A DNA stretch of 64,000 nucleotides from Zygnema cylindricum (Eukaryota; Streptophyta; Zygnematophyceae; Zygnematales; Zygnemataceae): the NCBI GenBank assembly GCA_037447655.1, contig JBBHKE010003572.1, forward strand, positions 242,860 through 306,859, written 5' to 3'. A model generated the notes under the pieces. It searched no databases, was not told where the DNA came from, and was given only the letters and a program-made list of their open reading frames with translations. Position 1 is the stretch's first letter. Each line of letters starts with the position of its first letter. Shown piece after piece: positions 53,917 through 64,000 of the stretch. A program made the position numbers and the translations under genes.

Positions 53917-56334
53917 ATTCTTATTGATGCATAACGTCTCACCTACCGATGTGTGTGTTCGTTGACAGCCACGTTTTCACAACAACCACCGCCTCTATCT
54001 CCACAAAACTTGTTGATACGTTGTTCTAATATTTTTCATTACGTGTAAGGAAACCATAAAAAGAATTGATGTGACAAAAGTGAATCGGTTTGTTTTTTAT
54101 CTTAAATCAACATGGTTTGAGGCAATTTTCCACCAGCATTGAGTAGAAGAAAAAACATCGGGAAAAATCGTCGTCGTCATTCCCCTTTAAAACAATATTC
54201 ACATTCGACAAAAACAAGTAGCAAATCTAACATGTCCAAATTTGTCAGTTTGAACACAACTCAAGTGTCATTGCTCTAAAAGTTGTAGAGGTTTAAAGAA
54301 AACAAAATTGCATCCAGTATTGGAAAAAATACCAATTGTAAAATCCATCCTCCAATAAGGAAGCTATTGTGGCGTTTCTTACCCAAACACATCAATATTG
54401 TTAGTGACATCAATTGACAAATACGTAAAATTCATTATTTAAATATGAGTTCTATTCACTGGTATGCGCTTAAAAGCATATCAAGTATTGTATATATTAC
54501 CTTTAACCAAAAAAAAATCCTTTCAAATTAAATGAATAATTATGTACAATTAATGCCTAAATCAAAAATTGGTTGATAATCAATATCCTTTAATGTCCAA
54601 GAGGTCACGAAAACGCAATAAGATTCTCGATTATTGGAGTTGTTTTGATGTTGGCCATTTTTTTGCAAAGAAGACAAACATTGATACCTGCATGGACGAC
54701 CTGATAAAATAAAAACAGCATGCAAGTTATGAACATAGTTATCAAAACAATACGAAACATTTGTATTTAAGTTAAAAAACGTTAAAAGGTTTAATACGCT
54801 TATCCATTTTGGATGTTAGACATCACCAAAAAACTACTTATAATTTATCACACGTCCAAATAAGCACCAAAGTTATTGCGAAACTATATACAAGGTTATG
54901 AAGTCCAATTTTTTATAAAAATAAAATGAGGATCCATAACATGCAACTTATTTTATTATTCAAAATCGACTTTGTGTGTTTTTTTATGGTTTAGATAAAT
55001 TTTCCGAGTTTAAGAACAACAAGTGCTGGAGAACTGGTGTGTTTAAAACACGTAACAAAATTATACGAAAATTGATACGTCAATTATGTCGGAAAAGTTG
55101 CCAAGTCATTGACAATTTTTGACCGTAATAATATGGTGTGTTTAAATATACATACAATAATTTTGCCGTTAATATGGAAAAACAAAAACAAATAGTTCTA
55201 CGTATTTTGTTTCCACGTTAATTATGACGAGTTCATTTTGTCACTCAATACATTATTAAACTTCATGTTGCAACGTGTTTCTTTAAAACGAACGCCATCT
55301 TATCCAATAAGTGGTGGACTAAAACCAACCAATCCAAAAACTTTGATCGCGCTAATGCTAAAAATTCATTGAAATAATTTTAACATTACCAAATTAAGCC
55401 CATAGAGCGTTTTTATGTTTTCTTACTAAACAATGAAATGGGTCTTGAACATGCATTCATACCTTTATATGACGGACAAATTGTTGAATGTAGTAAACAC
55501 AAGAATATTTCACAATTAATATTGGTTTTCCACTTATCCATTGTATAAAATAATTTGTAGTGAAGATTTATTTACCATTATGTTGCCCATCGCATTGCAC
55601 ACTGCCAAGATTTGAAGCACAGACACGTTTTATTGACACGTGTAAGATTCCACCAACCTTTAAAAAGCTGGCCAATTATGTACGATTTATCGAGGTTGTC
55701 GTTGTTTTCCTTTTCATTACTCAAAATGTGTGTAGGATAGGTGGATGTGATTATCTTGATGATGTTATCTTTTTTCCACGTTAAATTAAGTTTATATTGA
55801 TTTTGATAAAATGGTAAACCATCTTGAATGTTGGAAAATTCGTGACAAACTGTAATCCTAGTAAACGCCATTGATCATAAGATAATGTTCAGTTCGAGCT
55901 TAACTTCCAAAGAAAACATTAGCTTTGCTCTTGTGCCCGATGTTTTAAAGCTCGTAGAAAATGAAAAAGTTGTTGACACCATGAACTTTTAACATTTGGT
56001 TCACGATTCAAACTCTTATAGCAGGCCAATTTTTGCAATTTTAAAGTATATCTTAGCTTTATAGCGCCAATAGTATCGAAGACTCGCACATTATCGGATC
56101 GTCATACTTTTTAGATGTGTGTAGGTGTCCATTGTCAAAAGCGCATTCGTAAGCCTTTGTGTCGTTTTTGGTTGTGGATCGATAAGGAACACTAAATGAC
56201 CTGTTATTCGACCTTTCATCCACACTGAAATCCTCGTGATCTTTTAGTGAAAGGAAATTTGAAACGAAATGTTTTGGGCATGAAAACATGCTTTAACTCC
56301 GCAGCCGACCACTTTGCTTTACTTTCTTACTTCA
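53917..56334. other. no gene recognised
   Basis: Very AT-rich DNA. ORFs are short and without motifs. No repeat structure noticed. Confidence 0.4.
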
Positions 56335-56335
56335 C

Positions 56336-56947
56336 TACACCGCGAATCGTAATTAGAGTAATGGAAAAATTAGAGTAAAAAAACAAAAAAAACAATTAGA
56401 GTAATGAACTCTAATTTATGTGATAGAACTTTTTCACAAAGTTCACTCTCATTTATTTAAGTACCCTATATTGGGTTATGACAGCAATAATTATCTGCGC
56501 TGAAATTATGAACACTAAATTACGTAGACGTACAAAATATGTCAGTCCGTATAGTTTTGACGTCATTATGACGTTAGTATTATTTGTCGCGCTGAATGTT
56601 AGTTAATGTTCACACTGACGACGATGCTGTCGACGGACGAGAGTTATGCGAACGGCTTTTTTTCGATGTGACTGATTTTTCGTTTAGTGCGATTTCACGT
56701 GCGAGCGCGATTCTATTAAATCATTATTTGTACCTTTTTACTTAAAAAGTACAATATTGCACGGTCGAACGTCGTCCATGCTCCACACTATTTAAAAAGA
56801 ACCTGTATTACAAATTTTTACGCTAATTATACTCACCTAAATTAGAATAATGAAAAAATTAGAATCATTTACTTTATTTGGTGTCATAGAGTCGAAATTT
56901 CGAGCGACCGAATTAGAGTAATTTACTCTAATTACGATTCGCGGTGT
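56336..56947 (+). mobile_element. CACCG-TIR MITE with 26-bp perfect TIRs
   Basis: TACACCGCGAATCGTAATTA plus six further bases at the left is matched perfectly in inverted form at the right end. 612 bp with no ORF. Repeated AATTAGAGTAA words lie just inside both ends. The ends read TA-CACCG/CGGTG-TA, as in the other copies. Confidence 0.85.
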
Positions 56948-59039
56948 AAAGTACAGCACCCCTCCGTTTCTCCCATGGAGGCTCACCGTAAGCATGAAGT
57001 GACCATACAGCCAGGAAGCTTAATCGGACGGCCAGGATCTCCTCCTCACAATGGATGAATAAAACATGCAACAGACATGCGACTATGCGAGGGACTTTGC
57101 CCTATGCGTGTACTTTTTAGCATAGAGGTTTCATTCAAAGTATGCGCAGGTAAAAAACTTTGAAAAGGAATGCATATGCGCATTATTCCAAATTTCATAT
57201 TTTTTTAAATGCGTTGACCGACTTTGACTTAATTATAAAATAAAAATACGAAAAATTTCATCAGAAGTACTACTACTAGTGTTGGGTATCAGGTAAATTC
57301 ATATCGCGATAATCTCGATATATCGAATATCGATCGAGCAGAATCCTCGATATATCGTACCGAGACCAACATAAATCATCGCGATATATATCGCGATATA
57401 CAGTATTTTTTTAAATTTAATACTTTATATTTCTATATAATATGTAATTTTAGCGAAAAAGACCTATTGTCTCATACGCTACGTACGACGTGATTTCCGC
57501 TCCGTGACTCAAGCCACTTCTCCATCAGGCGCCGACAGTAATCGTACGGATAAGTTTACTGGGAGTAATACTTCGTTCAATTCTCCATCAGGTCGTGTCA
57601 CTTCGTTCACTTCTCCATCAGGTCAGCAATGGAATATATCGCGTAAGTGCTTTCTTTCGATTGCATGCACGTAGATTCCTGTTTTCACGGCGAGCGTCAT
57701 CAAAGATTCCAAAAGCAAAATGTCCAAACTCATATCCATACAACCAGCCGTGTCGAGCGTGCCTGGTAACCGGGAGGTCCAGGTTATATGTCCAAGGAGG
57801 TGTGCATGAGAAACCTGCAATCCACCCCAAATGCTGATGCTCCCTTGGATCCGTGATAATGCCCATCTCTATTCATTACCCCCTCCCTAGGGATATGCAT
57901 AGATAGTAAGGAGGAATGGAGTGGAAAAGAAAGGTGCCCAGTACCCCCCCCCGAGATTCTGCTGCTCCGCTGGAAGCCCACTAAATGCCACACTCCTAAC
58001 TACTCTCCAAAGAATAGGAAGGAAATGAGAGTCGTCCGATCCTTTCTGCAAAAACTCCGGACAAACCCAAAGATGACCACAAGAGTGTGCAAATAACTCC
58101 CACGCAGAAATATAGCAATAATAAATATCGGCTTTTCAGATTAAACAATATCACCTTGCCCCAGAGAATGAAATTAAAGATAGAAATGAATGATAATGGT
58201 GAAGCGAATTCACATACCCCGGAGTGCAACGATGACCAAACTCAGCAGAAGGAACCTCTCCCAATGGCCTCGAAGACCGATATGAGTCTCCCTGAACCCT
58301 CCCGGTTCCACCGCAAGGATCCGACAAGACTCTTCTTAGTTTCAAACAGCGAAAGTTCAAACTTCGCAATTTCTTCCTTTTCCACACCTGCTTCAAAAAT
58401 TTAATCTATTGCGGAGAAAAGGTAATCTGTTGCAAAAAAACTGCCAAGAAACCTTTTTTCTGAGACGTATTTATGAGTGCTTCTTCGCATTTTTTTACAA
58501 AAAAAAAAAAAACAACAATTTCAAGAGCTTTGCATTGTGTGAGACATGGAGTGTGAGGGAGCGTGATGGTGGAAGTGGGAGAGAGTGTTCGGTAGGTGGA
58601 GAGCGTACGGTAGAAGGAGAGAAGCTACTCTCTCGCGGATTTCACCTTGATGAAATGACATTGAAAGCGAAAGACCCCTGAAAAAAAAAATCGTACAGGT
58701 CGCAAAACGACATTTTTTTTTTTTTTTTGATCGACCCAAAATTTTCCCACTCGTGTAGCGCGTGCGTGGACCGTTTTTCATTCGCCATTTCCGAGGTACT
58801 TTCCCTGAAATCAAGTCGCGAGGTGATTTTTGATGAAGTTTTTTGACGGGCTGAATTCTCTTGCCCGGGGGTCGAAAAAAGGAAAACGCCAAAATTCGCT
58901 AACATGACGACAAACAGGAAGTACACTCAAAGTATTGACTTGACGTTTCCAGTACTTTTAAAGAATTGCTTTTATTGTACGGTTAAAGTTTTTCTCGTAC
59001 GGAACTGCGTTTTGGGTGAAAACGACAGATTAAAGTCGA
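56948..59039. other. no gene recognised; one lone hAT-like end
   Basis: TAGTGTTGGGTATCAGG at 57277 starts a hAT-like end followed by TCGCGATA-type palindromes, but no partner end is visible. ORFs at 57595-58404 have no recognisable domain. A GC/GA-rich patch occupies 58540-58640. Confidence 0.4.
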
Positions 59040-59044
59040 TACTT

Positions 59045-59612
59045 TAATACATGGGGACGCACCCTTATCATCGCGACCCACTTCCAGCTCATCTTCACAC
59101 TTGCACTGGAATCAAATCGCAACTTACTTTTAATCAAAATACTACCCTATTGACGAATAGAAAGCCTGGGTTGCACGCGTCAAAAGTTTTCATTTGTTTT
59201 TTTGCAGTTGGGAGAATACACGAAAAATAATTTGTTTGTCCGTCTGCTTATGTTGTCCACTTGTGGGCGTCTACAAATGTCATTTTGTAGACGTAGGCGA
59301 TTGCTTATGTAGTTAACGTGTGGGCGTCAACAAATGACAGTTGGCGTCGACAATTGTCCCAGTATGTCAGGAACTCTTTGCGGCGTACAAATGTCCGCAG
59401 TTTGTTCGGAGATCGTCGGCGTCTACAAATGTCAGCAGTTTGTTGGCGTCTATAGGTGTCGTAAGTGTTGGCGACGTGTACAAATGCCACATATTCAAAC
59501 TAATGAACGCGTAAGTAACGATTGACATAGGCACACCTTGAAAAGTACACCGTAAAATCAACGCTAAATTCCAAAATAACGTTTCAAATTATCGGTTACA
59601 TGGGGACACGCC
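59045..59612 (-). mobile_element. relative of the PIF/Harbinger-like element, rearranged
   Basis: GGGACACGCCC at 59601-59611 is one end, and the stretch around 59068-59170 is the reverse complement of 45525-45603. A further end-like GGGGACGCACCC lies at 59054-59065 in direct, not inverted, orientation, so two elements may be joined here. Between about 59220 and 59490, GGCGTCTACAAATGTC-like units are repeated loosely. Confidence 0.5.
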
Positions 59613-59732
59613 CTAAATCGGGTTGAAGTAGCGTATTTATGTGAAACAGACCAACGGTAACCCGAATAGCTGACGTAGCAAAAACAACATCCAAACAACT
59701 ATTTCGTTGTTTTCGCGCGTATTAGTAAGTAC

Positions 59733-59934
59733 TACAACTTGAATCGTTATTAGCGTATAAAATTATTAGTGTAAAGAAAAAATTAGCGTCATTCATTCTA
59801 ATTTAGTGTTAGGAGACGTGGCAGATTATGGTCCACGTTCTTAAATAGTGTAGTTTATAATATTTAAGGTATCAATGTCAAAATTTTGGGGTGCCAATAG
59901 AGCGTACATAAGGCTAATAACGATCCAAGGTGTA
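59733..59934 (-). mobile_element. CACCG-TIR MITE, inverted copy of 13305-13508
   Basis: 202 bp, inverted relative to 13305-13508, sharing GGCAGATTATGGTCCACG and CAAAATTTTGGGGTGCC blocks. Ends TACAACTTGAATCGTTATTAG and CTAATAACGATCCAAGGTGTA. Confidence 0.8.
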
Positions 59935-60983
59935 GTAAGTTTGAAAAACTGCAGGTTTCTTTTCGCACCTATGTTTGATGACGTCGAAGCGTATGACGTG
60001 TCACAGGAATATAACCAACAAAAAAATACTAATTTTGTAATATAATTACTCATTTAGAACGTAGAGAACTTCACATACAAAAATTTCACACTAATTTAGT
60101 CAAAATATGATATGAAAATAAAAAAATGAAGCAGTAACATTAGTACTGGCAGTAGTAGCAGTACTAAGAGCAGTAGCAAAAATAGTTATAATTTTTTTAA
60201 AGTCCGGATACATCGGTGATATGATATATTGGCGATATCGAAGGGACATATTGATTATCTGGTACCTAAAATTTGATACATATCGAATATCGATAAATGG
60301 TCCTCGATACCCAACACTAGCGCTAACGCCCAATGTTGATGTTTATTTGGCTTTAGGTTATTGAGCCCAAAACAACTCTAATAGCTATATTTTGTATCTA
60401 TAATATTAATATATTTGCAACGATGGCGTTCGGTGTACTATAGGTGCTTACAAGCATACTCAATGATTAAAAAAAATGTATTATATGTGAAATTCATATT
60501 TTATCAATATCTTGATTACATCGCTAATAACGCTGGTGACAACAAATGTAACGATGTGTATTGGTAGCCATTTGCCGTTAGCCGACAAAGTATTTTTTGA
60601 CCTGCCGATAATCGCTGTATTGGTTCGTTATATCAGTAAAAAAATAATCACGATAAATTGCCGATATGTAGCGATGACTTTACTGATAACACCCATTATC
60701 GAGCCAAACTCTCGACGATAACTCCGTACCATGGTACGAAATGGCTTGTGCAAGACAGTGCACACCCCCTCGCCTCCCCCGTGTGTCGCGATATCTCCAT
60801 ACTCGTTTCGTATGTTTTCCGTACCTTAATTCCGTTTTTGTACGGACCACCACTCCCACCCTATAGTTATCAGTAGTATTCTTGTCAGTTTCGGAGCCAT
60901 ATATCGAGACCCCCTGCCAATCGATAATCGGTAATTATCGTTAACAAATTTATCGTGATAAGTTGTTTCTCGATGCACAACGC
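59935..60983. other. hAT-like end sequences, no gene
   Basis: ATACCCAACACTA ends at 60319 after ATCGAATATCGAT palindromes; it is the right end of a hAT-like element whose left end I cannot place. A second palindrome-rich stretch of the same type spans about 60545-60983. No ORF with a domain. Confidence 0.45.
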
Positions 60984-61191
60984 TACGCCGCAAATAGCTA
61001 TTAATGTTAATGTTTTATTTGCTACTTAATACATTTTTTATCCATACACAATTGTTGGATTGTGGATCCGACGGTGGCGATTGAAAGGTAAAATTATCAA
61101 CTTCCGATACGCACTCACAAATAAAAATTGGACAACAGTTTATAGAGAAAAGATGTTTTAAGTGGCGAACAACTTATTAACACTAGGTGTA
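60984..61191 (+). mobile_element. CACCG-TIR MITE (diverged)
   Basis: TACGCCGCAAATAGCTATTAATG at the left and TTATTAACACTAGGTGTA at the right are degenerate inverted ends. 208 bp, no ORF. Confidence 0.45.
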
Positions 61192-61260
61192 GTAAATATG
61201 CAAGTTGATAACTGGTTATATTTACTGCATCTTGAATCGCAATTAGTGTTAAAAAATAAC

Positions 61261-61811
61261 TACACCGTGAATCGCTATTAACATAACATACTCTTTATCG
61301 GCGCCTAGAAGTTGTGACCTCGAAAGTTGAAATAGAATTAACATCACTAATTTTTCTTTAACGTTAAATACGGTTCTTGTAAATTAGCGTTAGCAATTAT
61401 GTACGCATTTCTTGAATAGTGTGGTGTACGGAAGGTGTTTGTTCGTACAATAATGTACTTTGTTACGGAAAATTGCACGCAAAAAGTAGTTGACTTATGC
61501 ATGTTGCAAACAGAACCGCGCTTAGAATAAACATGGAGTCGAATTTGCGAGAAACGTGTTCGGAAACCTAAATAATAATTATAGATTAATTATAGTAAAA
61601 CGACGCTCTGTACGGATTGTCGGATTTTGTACTTATGCCAAATTCACTGTATATATAATTAAAGCAGATTCGGTGTACCTAAATCAACGTTATAGATCAA
61701 TTAGAATTAAACTTTATTTTATAAATGTTGGAAAATTGAGATTAACATTAATAACACTTATCAAGTATAGACACTAATAATTTATAAATGCTAATAACGA
61801 TTCACGGTGTA
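61261..61811 (+). mobile_element. CACCG-TIR MITE
   Basis: TACACCGTGAATCGCTATTA and TAATAACGATTCACGGTGTA are inverted with one mismatch. 551 bp, no ORF. It lies 70 bp after the diverged copy at 60984-61191. Confidence 0.8.
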
Positions 61812-63084
61812 GTGAAAAATAAAATATTGTTACCAACTCTATTTTGGGTTAAAGGGTTAATGCCACGAAACATTAACTCATATTTACAAAATTAACACTA
61901 ACTTGGATACACTTTCCCATATAATTAGCCACGCCTCGCACTAACACTCTAAATAATGTATAAATGTTAAATTTAGATATAATATACATTGTCGCATGAT
62001 TGTGACATAATATTGCGTCACGTATTTGAAACATAATCAATCTTTTGTAAATAATAGCAAGAGCGTGTCCATACGCCATCCTAACTTAGCGAACGTACTT
62101 TGTATTATAGCGAAGTGTCTCCGTACGGTTTTCAAGTGTCACAAAGTGCAAAAATCAAATCGATACTTAATTTTGTGACGATTGTATACGTCGACAATGC
62201 CCGTGATGGTTGACAACGTCTACAATCTGTGTTGTTGTACCATACCGTCACAATGTGCAAAAACAACCTTGTGTTCTTCATGGTTGAAGAAGACGCCTTT
62301 GCCTCTGCACCCTCTAACCAGTCACCATAAAATGACATCAAGTTTTGGAGACCCTCGCAAAAAAAACTCTAAACTGCATGTAAAAAAACAAAACAAACAA
62401 GAAACATGTAGTTATCCTCATCGTTGGAACTCTTATAAAACTATTGAAATAATTTAAAAAGCGTGGAGTTGTTTTTTTGTTTATGGAGGGGAAATACTTT
62501 AGTTTTAAACATATGCGTTTAAGGTAAAGTCTAAAGGTGACGTGGTATGACGTGGACATGGGAAAAAAACAGAAGAAAACAACATGGAATACATGATAGA
62601 AATTGTACTTTCAGTTTTTCAAAGACTTCGGTCATAATATTATTAGTACTATGCTATTTGTTTGAGGAATACGACAGAAGAAAAACTTACTTTTGCATGT
62701 GAAGACAAAACTTGGTGGTTATTTTGTATATTTCTTTTGATTTAGGTGCACTAATAGTAATTTATGTGATTTCTACAAATAGGAGCCACATTTCGATCCA
62801 TTATTAGGGTCTATTTACATTACTGTAAAAGCTTAACACTAATGTATACGTTGTTTGGGATGTGAAAGGCAAAAACAAAATGTTGTTAAATCTAATGTTA
62901 ATTGTAATTAGGTTCATGTTTAATAAAAATAAAATAGATGACAAACTAAAAATGGTAGATTATTGGTTTGCAAGAATTTACACGTGGCCTACATTTTATT
63001 AACTTAAACTTTACGGTCATAAAATGACGTAGATGATGGAACACCTAACATACTAATGTAGAAATTAATGGTCCATTTAAAGCA
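61812..63084. other. no gene recognised
   Basis: AT-rich DNA without a domain-bearing ORF or a repeat boundary that I can define. Confidence 0.4.
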
Positions 63085-64000
63085 TTTTCTAGGTCTAAAT
63101 AGAAATATAGAAAGAAGCCGAGGCAGTCTACCTCTAACTTCTCTCTCCAACTCTCAAACTTGTCGCAGTCAGTGAGAAATTGGAGAAGGAGCTAGAGCCA
63201 TGGCTACCTAGGCTATCCAGAGGTTTACGGGAAATATATATTAGTTAGGGGTTTATTTACTAAAAGGTATGTGCCGGTCACAGGATTTGATCCTAGTACC
63301 TACCGGACGGCAGGGAGCCGGTAGCCAGTAGCTTTAGCCGTTAAGTCTTTAACTAGTGTTACATATTATATAGTTTGATATTTAATTAACCATTTATACG
63401 TAGGATAGTTCATTCAACTGAAACTATTTACGTGTGACATAGATCCAGTAATGTAAAAGTACGGATTACGGTACGGATAAGAAACCAATACCGTGCATTT
63501 ATTTATTTAGTGAAACGATTACCGCGCATGTATTTATTACGGCTACGATTAAATGTGAATTTAATCGGACGGCCGAAATTAACGCCGAGATCACGGAAGA
63601 GGATTTCGGCGATTTTTGGTCATCGCCACATCGGATGACACGTGGCGAAATGACATTGGATCGCGGCATCTCCGAGGATTAAGGGAGCGAATCCGGACAT
63701 ACCACGTGTCGACATTTAGGCCATGACGTACAGTGTCCCTACAGAAAGTACACCGGCAGCTGTACTTTTGTGTACGGAAGTGTAATCTGATTGGCTCTGT
63801 ACATCAGTAGATAGAGTATGTAAGAGAGATAGGACTTAGAAAAATTAGGAGATAGGACCATCTCTCCCAGAGAGCTTCTGTACCAAAGGTCAACTTTGAC
63901 ACTCCATAACTTACTGCTCAAGGGAGCAGATTCAGATATTCTTTTTGCTATCGACTCAAAGGAGTCTTGCCTTTACAGGGGTGAAGGTGGTTAGAGTTAT
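63085..64000 (+). repeat. copia-family LTR, cut by the window edge
   Basis: TTTTCTAGGTC at the start, then the AGCCATGGCT block (63197-63206), the hairpin block with GGATTTGATCCTAGTACCTACC (about 63281-63302), TTATACGTAGG, and the GATATTCTTTTTGC...GGAGTCTTGCC block near 63940. The order equals that of 19897-20889. A solo LTR or the 5' LTR of an element continuing beyond the window. Confidence 0.8.

Noticed and set aside
57595-58404. Cluster of ORFs on both strands
   Set aside because: I looked for LINE reverse transcriptase or zinc-finger motifs and saw none that hold over more than a few residues.

Overview
This is a repeat-dominated stretch of a eukaryotic nuclear genome, most likely a plant (streptophyte). 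The reasons are a spliced gene with GT-AG introns, plant-type Ty1/copia and Ty3/gypsy (chromovirus) retrotransposons, many small inverted-repeat DNA elements, and one long ORF whose C-terminus looks like a plant-specific GTGVFLP-motif protein family. The sequence does not fix the species. Words such as GTAC and TACGG are strikingly common in the non-coding DNA.

Layout. 1-5.6 kb: purine-rich low-complexity DNA, a TIR element with a nested hAT-like element, an exact 8 x 29-bp tandem array, and a 1.1-kb foldback (long inverted repeat). 5.6-17 kb: a glycosyltransferase-like gene. Its 5' part (exon 1, microexon 2 and flanks) is present twice as a tandem segmental copy (about 5.63-10.64 kb and 11.68-15.63 kb), followed by single exons 3 and 4; the introns are full of (TA)n, (GA)n and (CTCCCT)n arrays. 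17-20 kb: a hAT-like element with a perfect 8-bp target duplication. 19.9-32 kb: a cluster of copia elements of one LTR family. It contains a gag remnant split by a 1.27-kb insertion, a pol-less gag element with an extra ORF ending in a hydrophobic segment and basic tail, and an inverted element with an internal deletion that fuses gag to integrase. 32.2-39.5 kb: a chromovirus on the minus strand with both LTRs, broken gag-pol, a chromodomain and three extra 3' ORFs. 39.5-41.6 kb: a 5'-truncated copia RT/RNase H remnant. 41.6-42.6 kb: an AT-rich minisatellite. 42.7-50 kb: LTR scraps, a PIF/Harbinger-like element with TTA target duplications, and several CACCG-TIR elements. 50.3-52.2 kb: a long intact ORF (625 aa) on the minus strand. 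52.2-63 kb: non-coding DNA with more MITE-like elements. 63.1-64 kb: one more LTR of the copia family, cut by the window edge.

Only two host genes are well supported: the glycosyltransferase-like gene (12664-16971, +) and the 625-aa ORF (50341-52218, -). Almost all other coding potential belongs to decayed transposons. The most unusual items are the duplicated promoter/exon 1-2 cassette, the copia-derived element that keeps gag plus a membrane-type ORF, the chromovirus with three additional ORFs between its chromodomain and 3' LTR, and a conserved, covarying hairpin inside the copia LTRs. No database search was possible, so family names rest on motifs read by eye.
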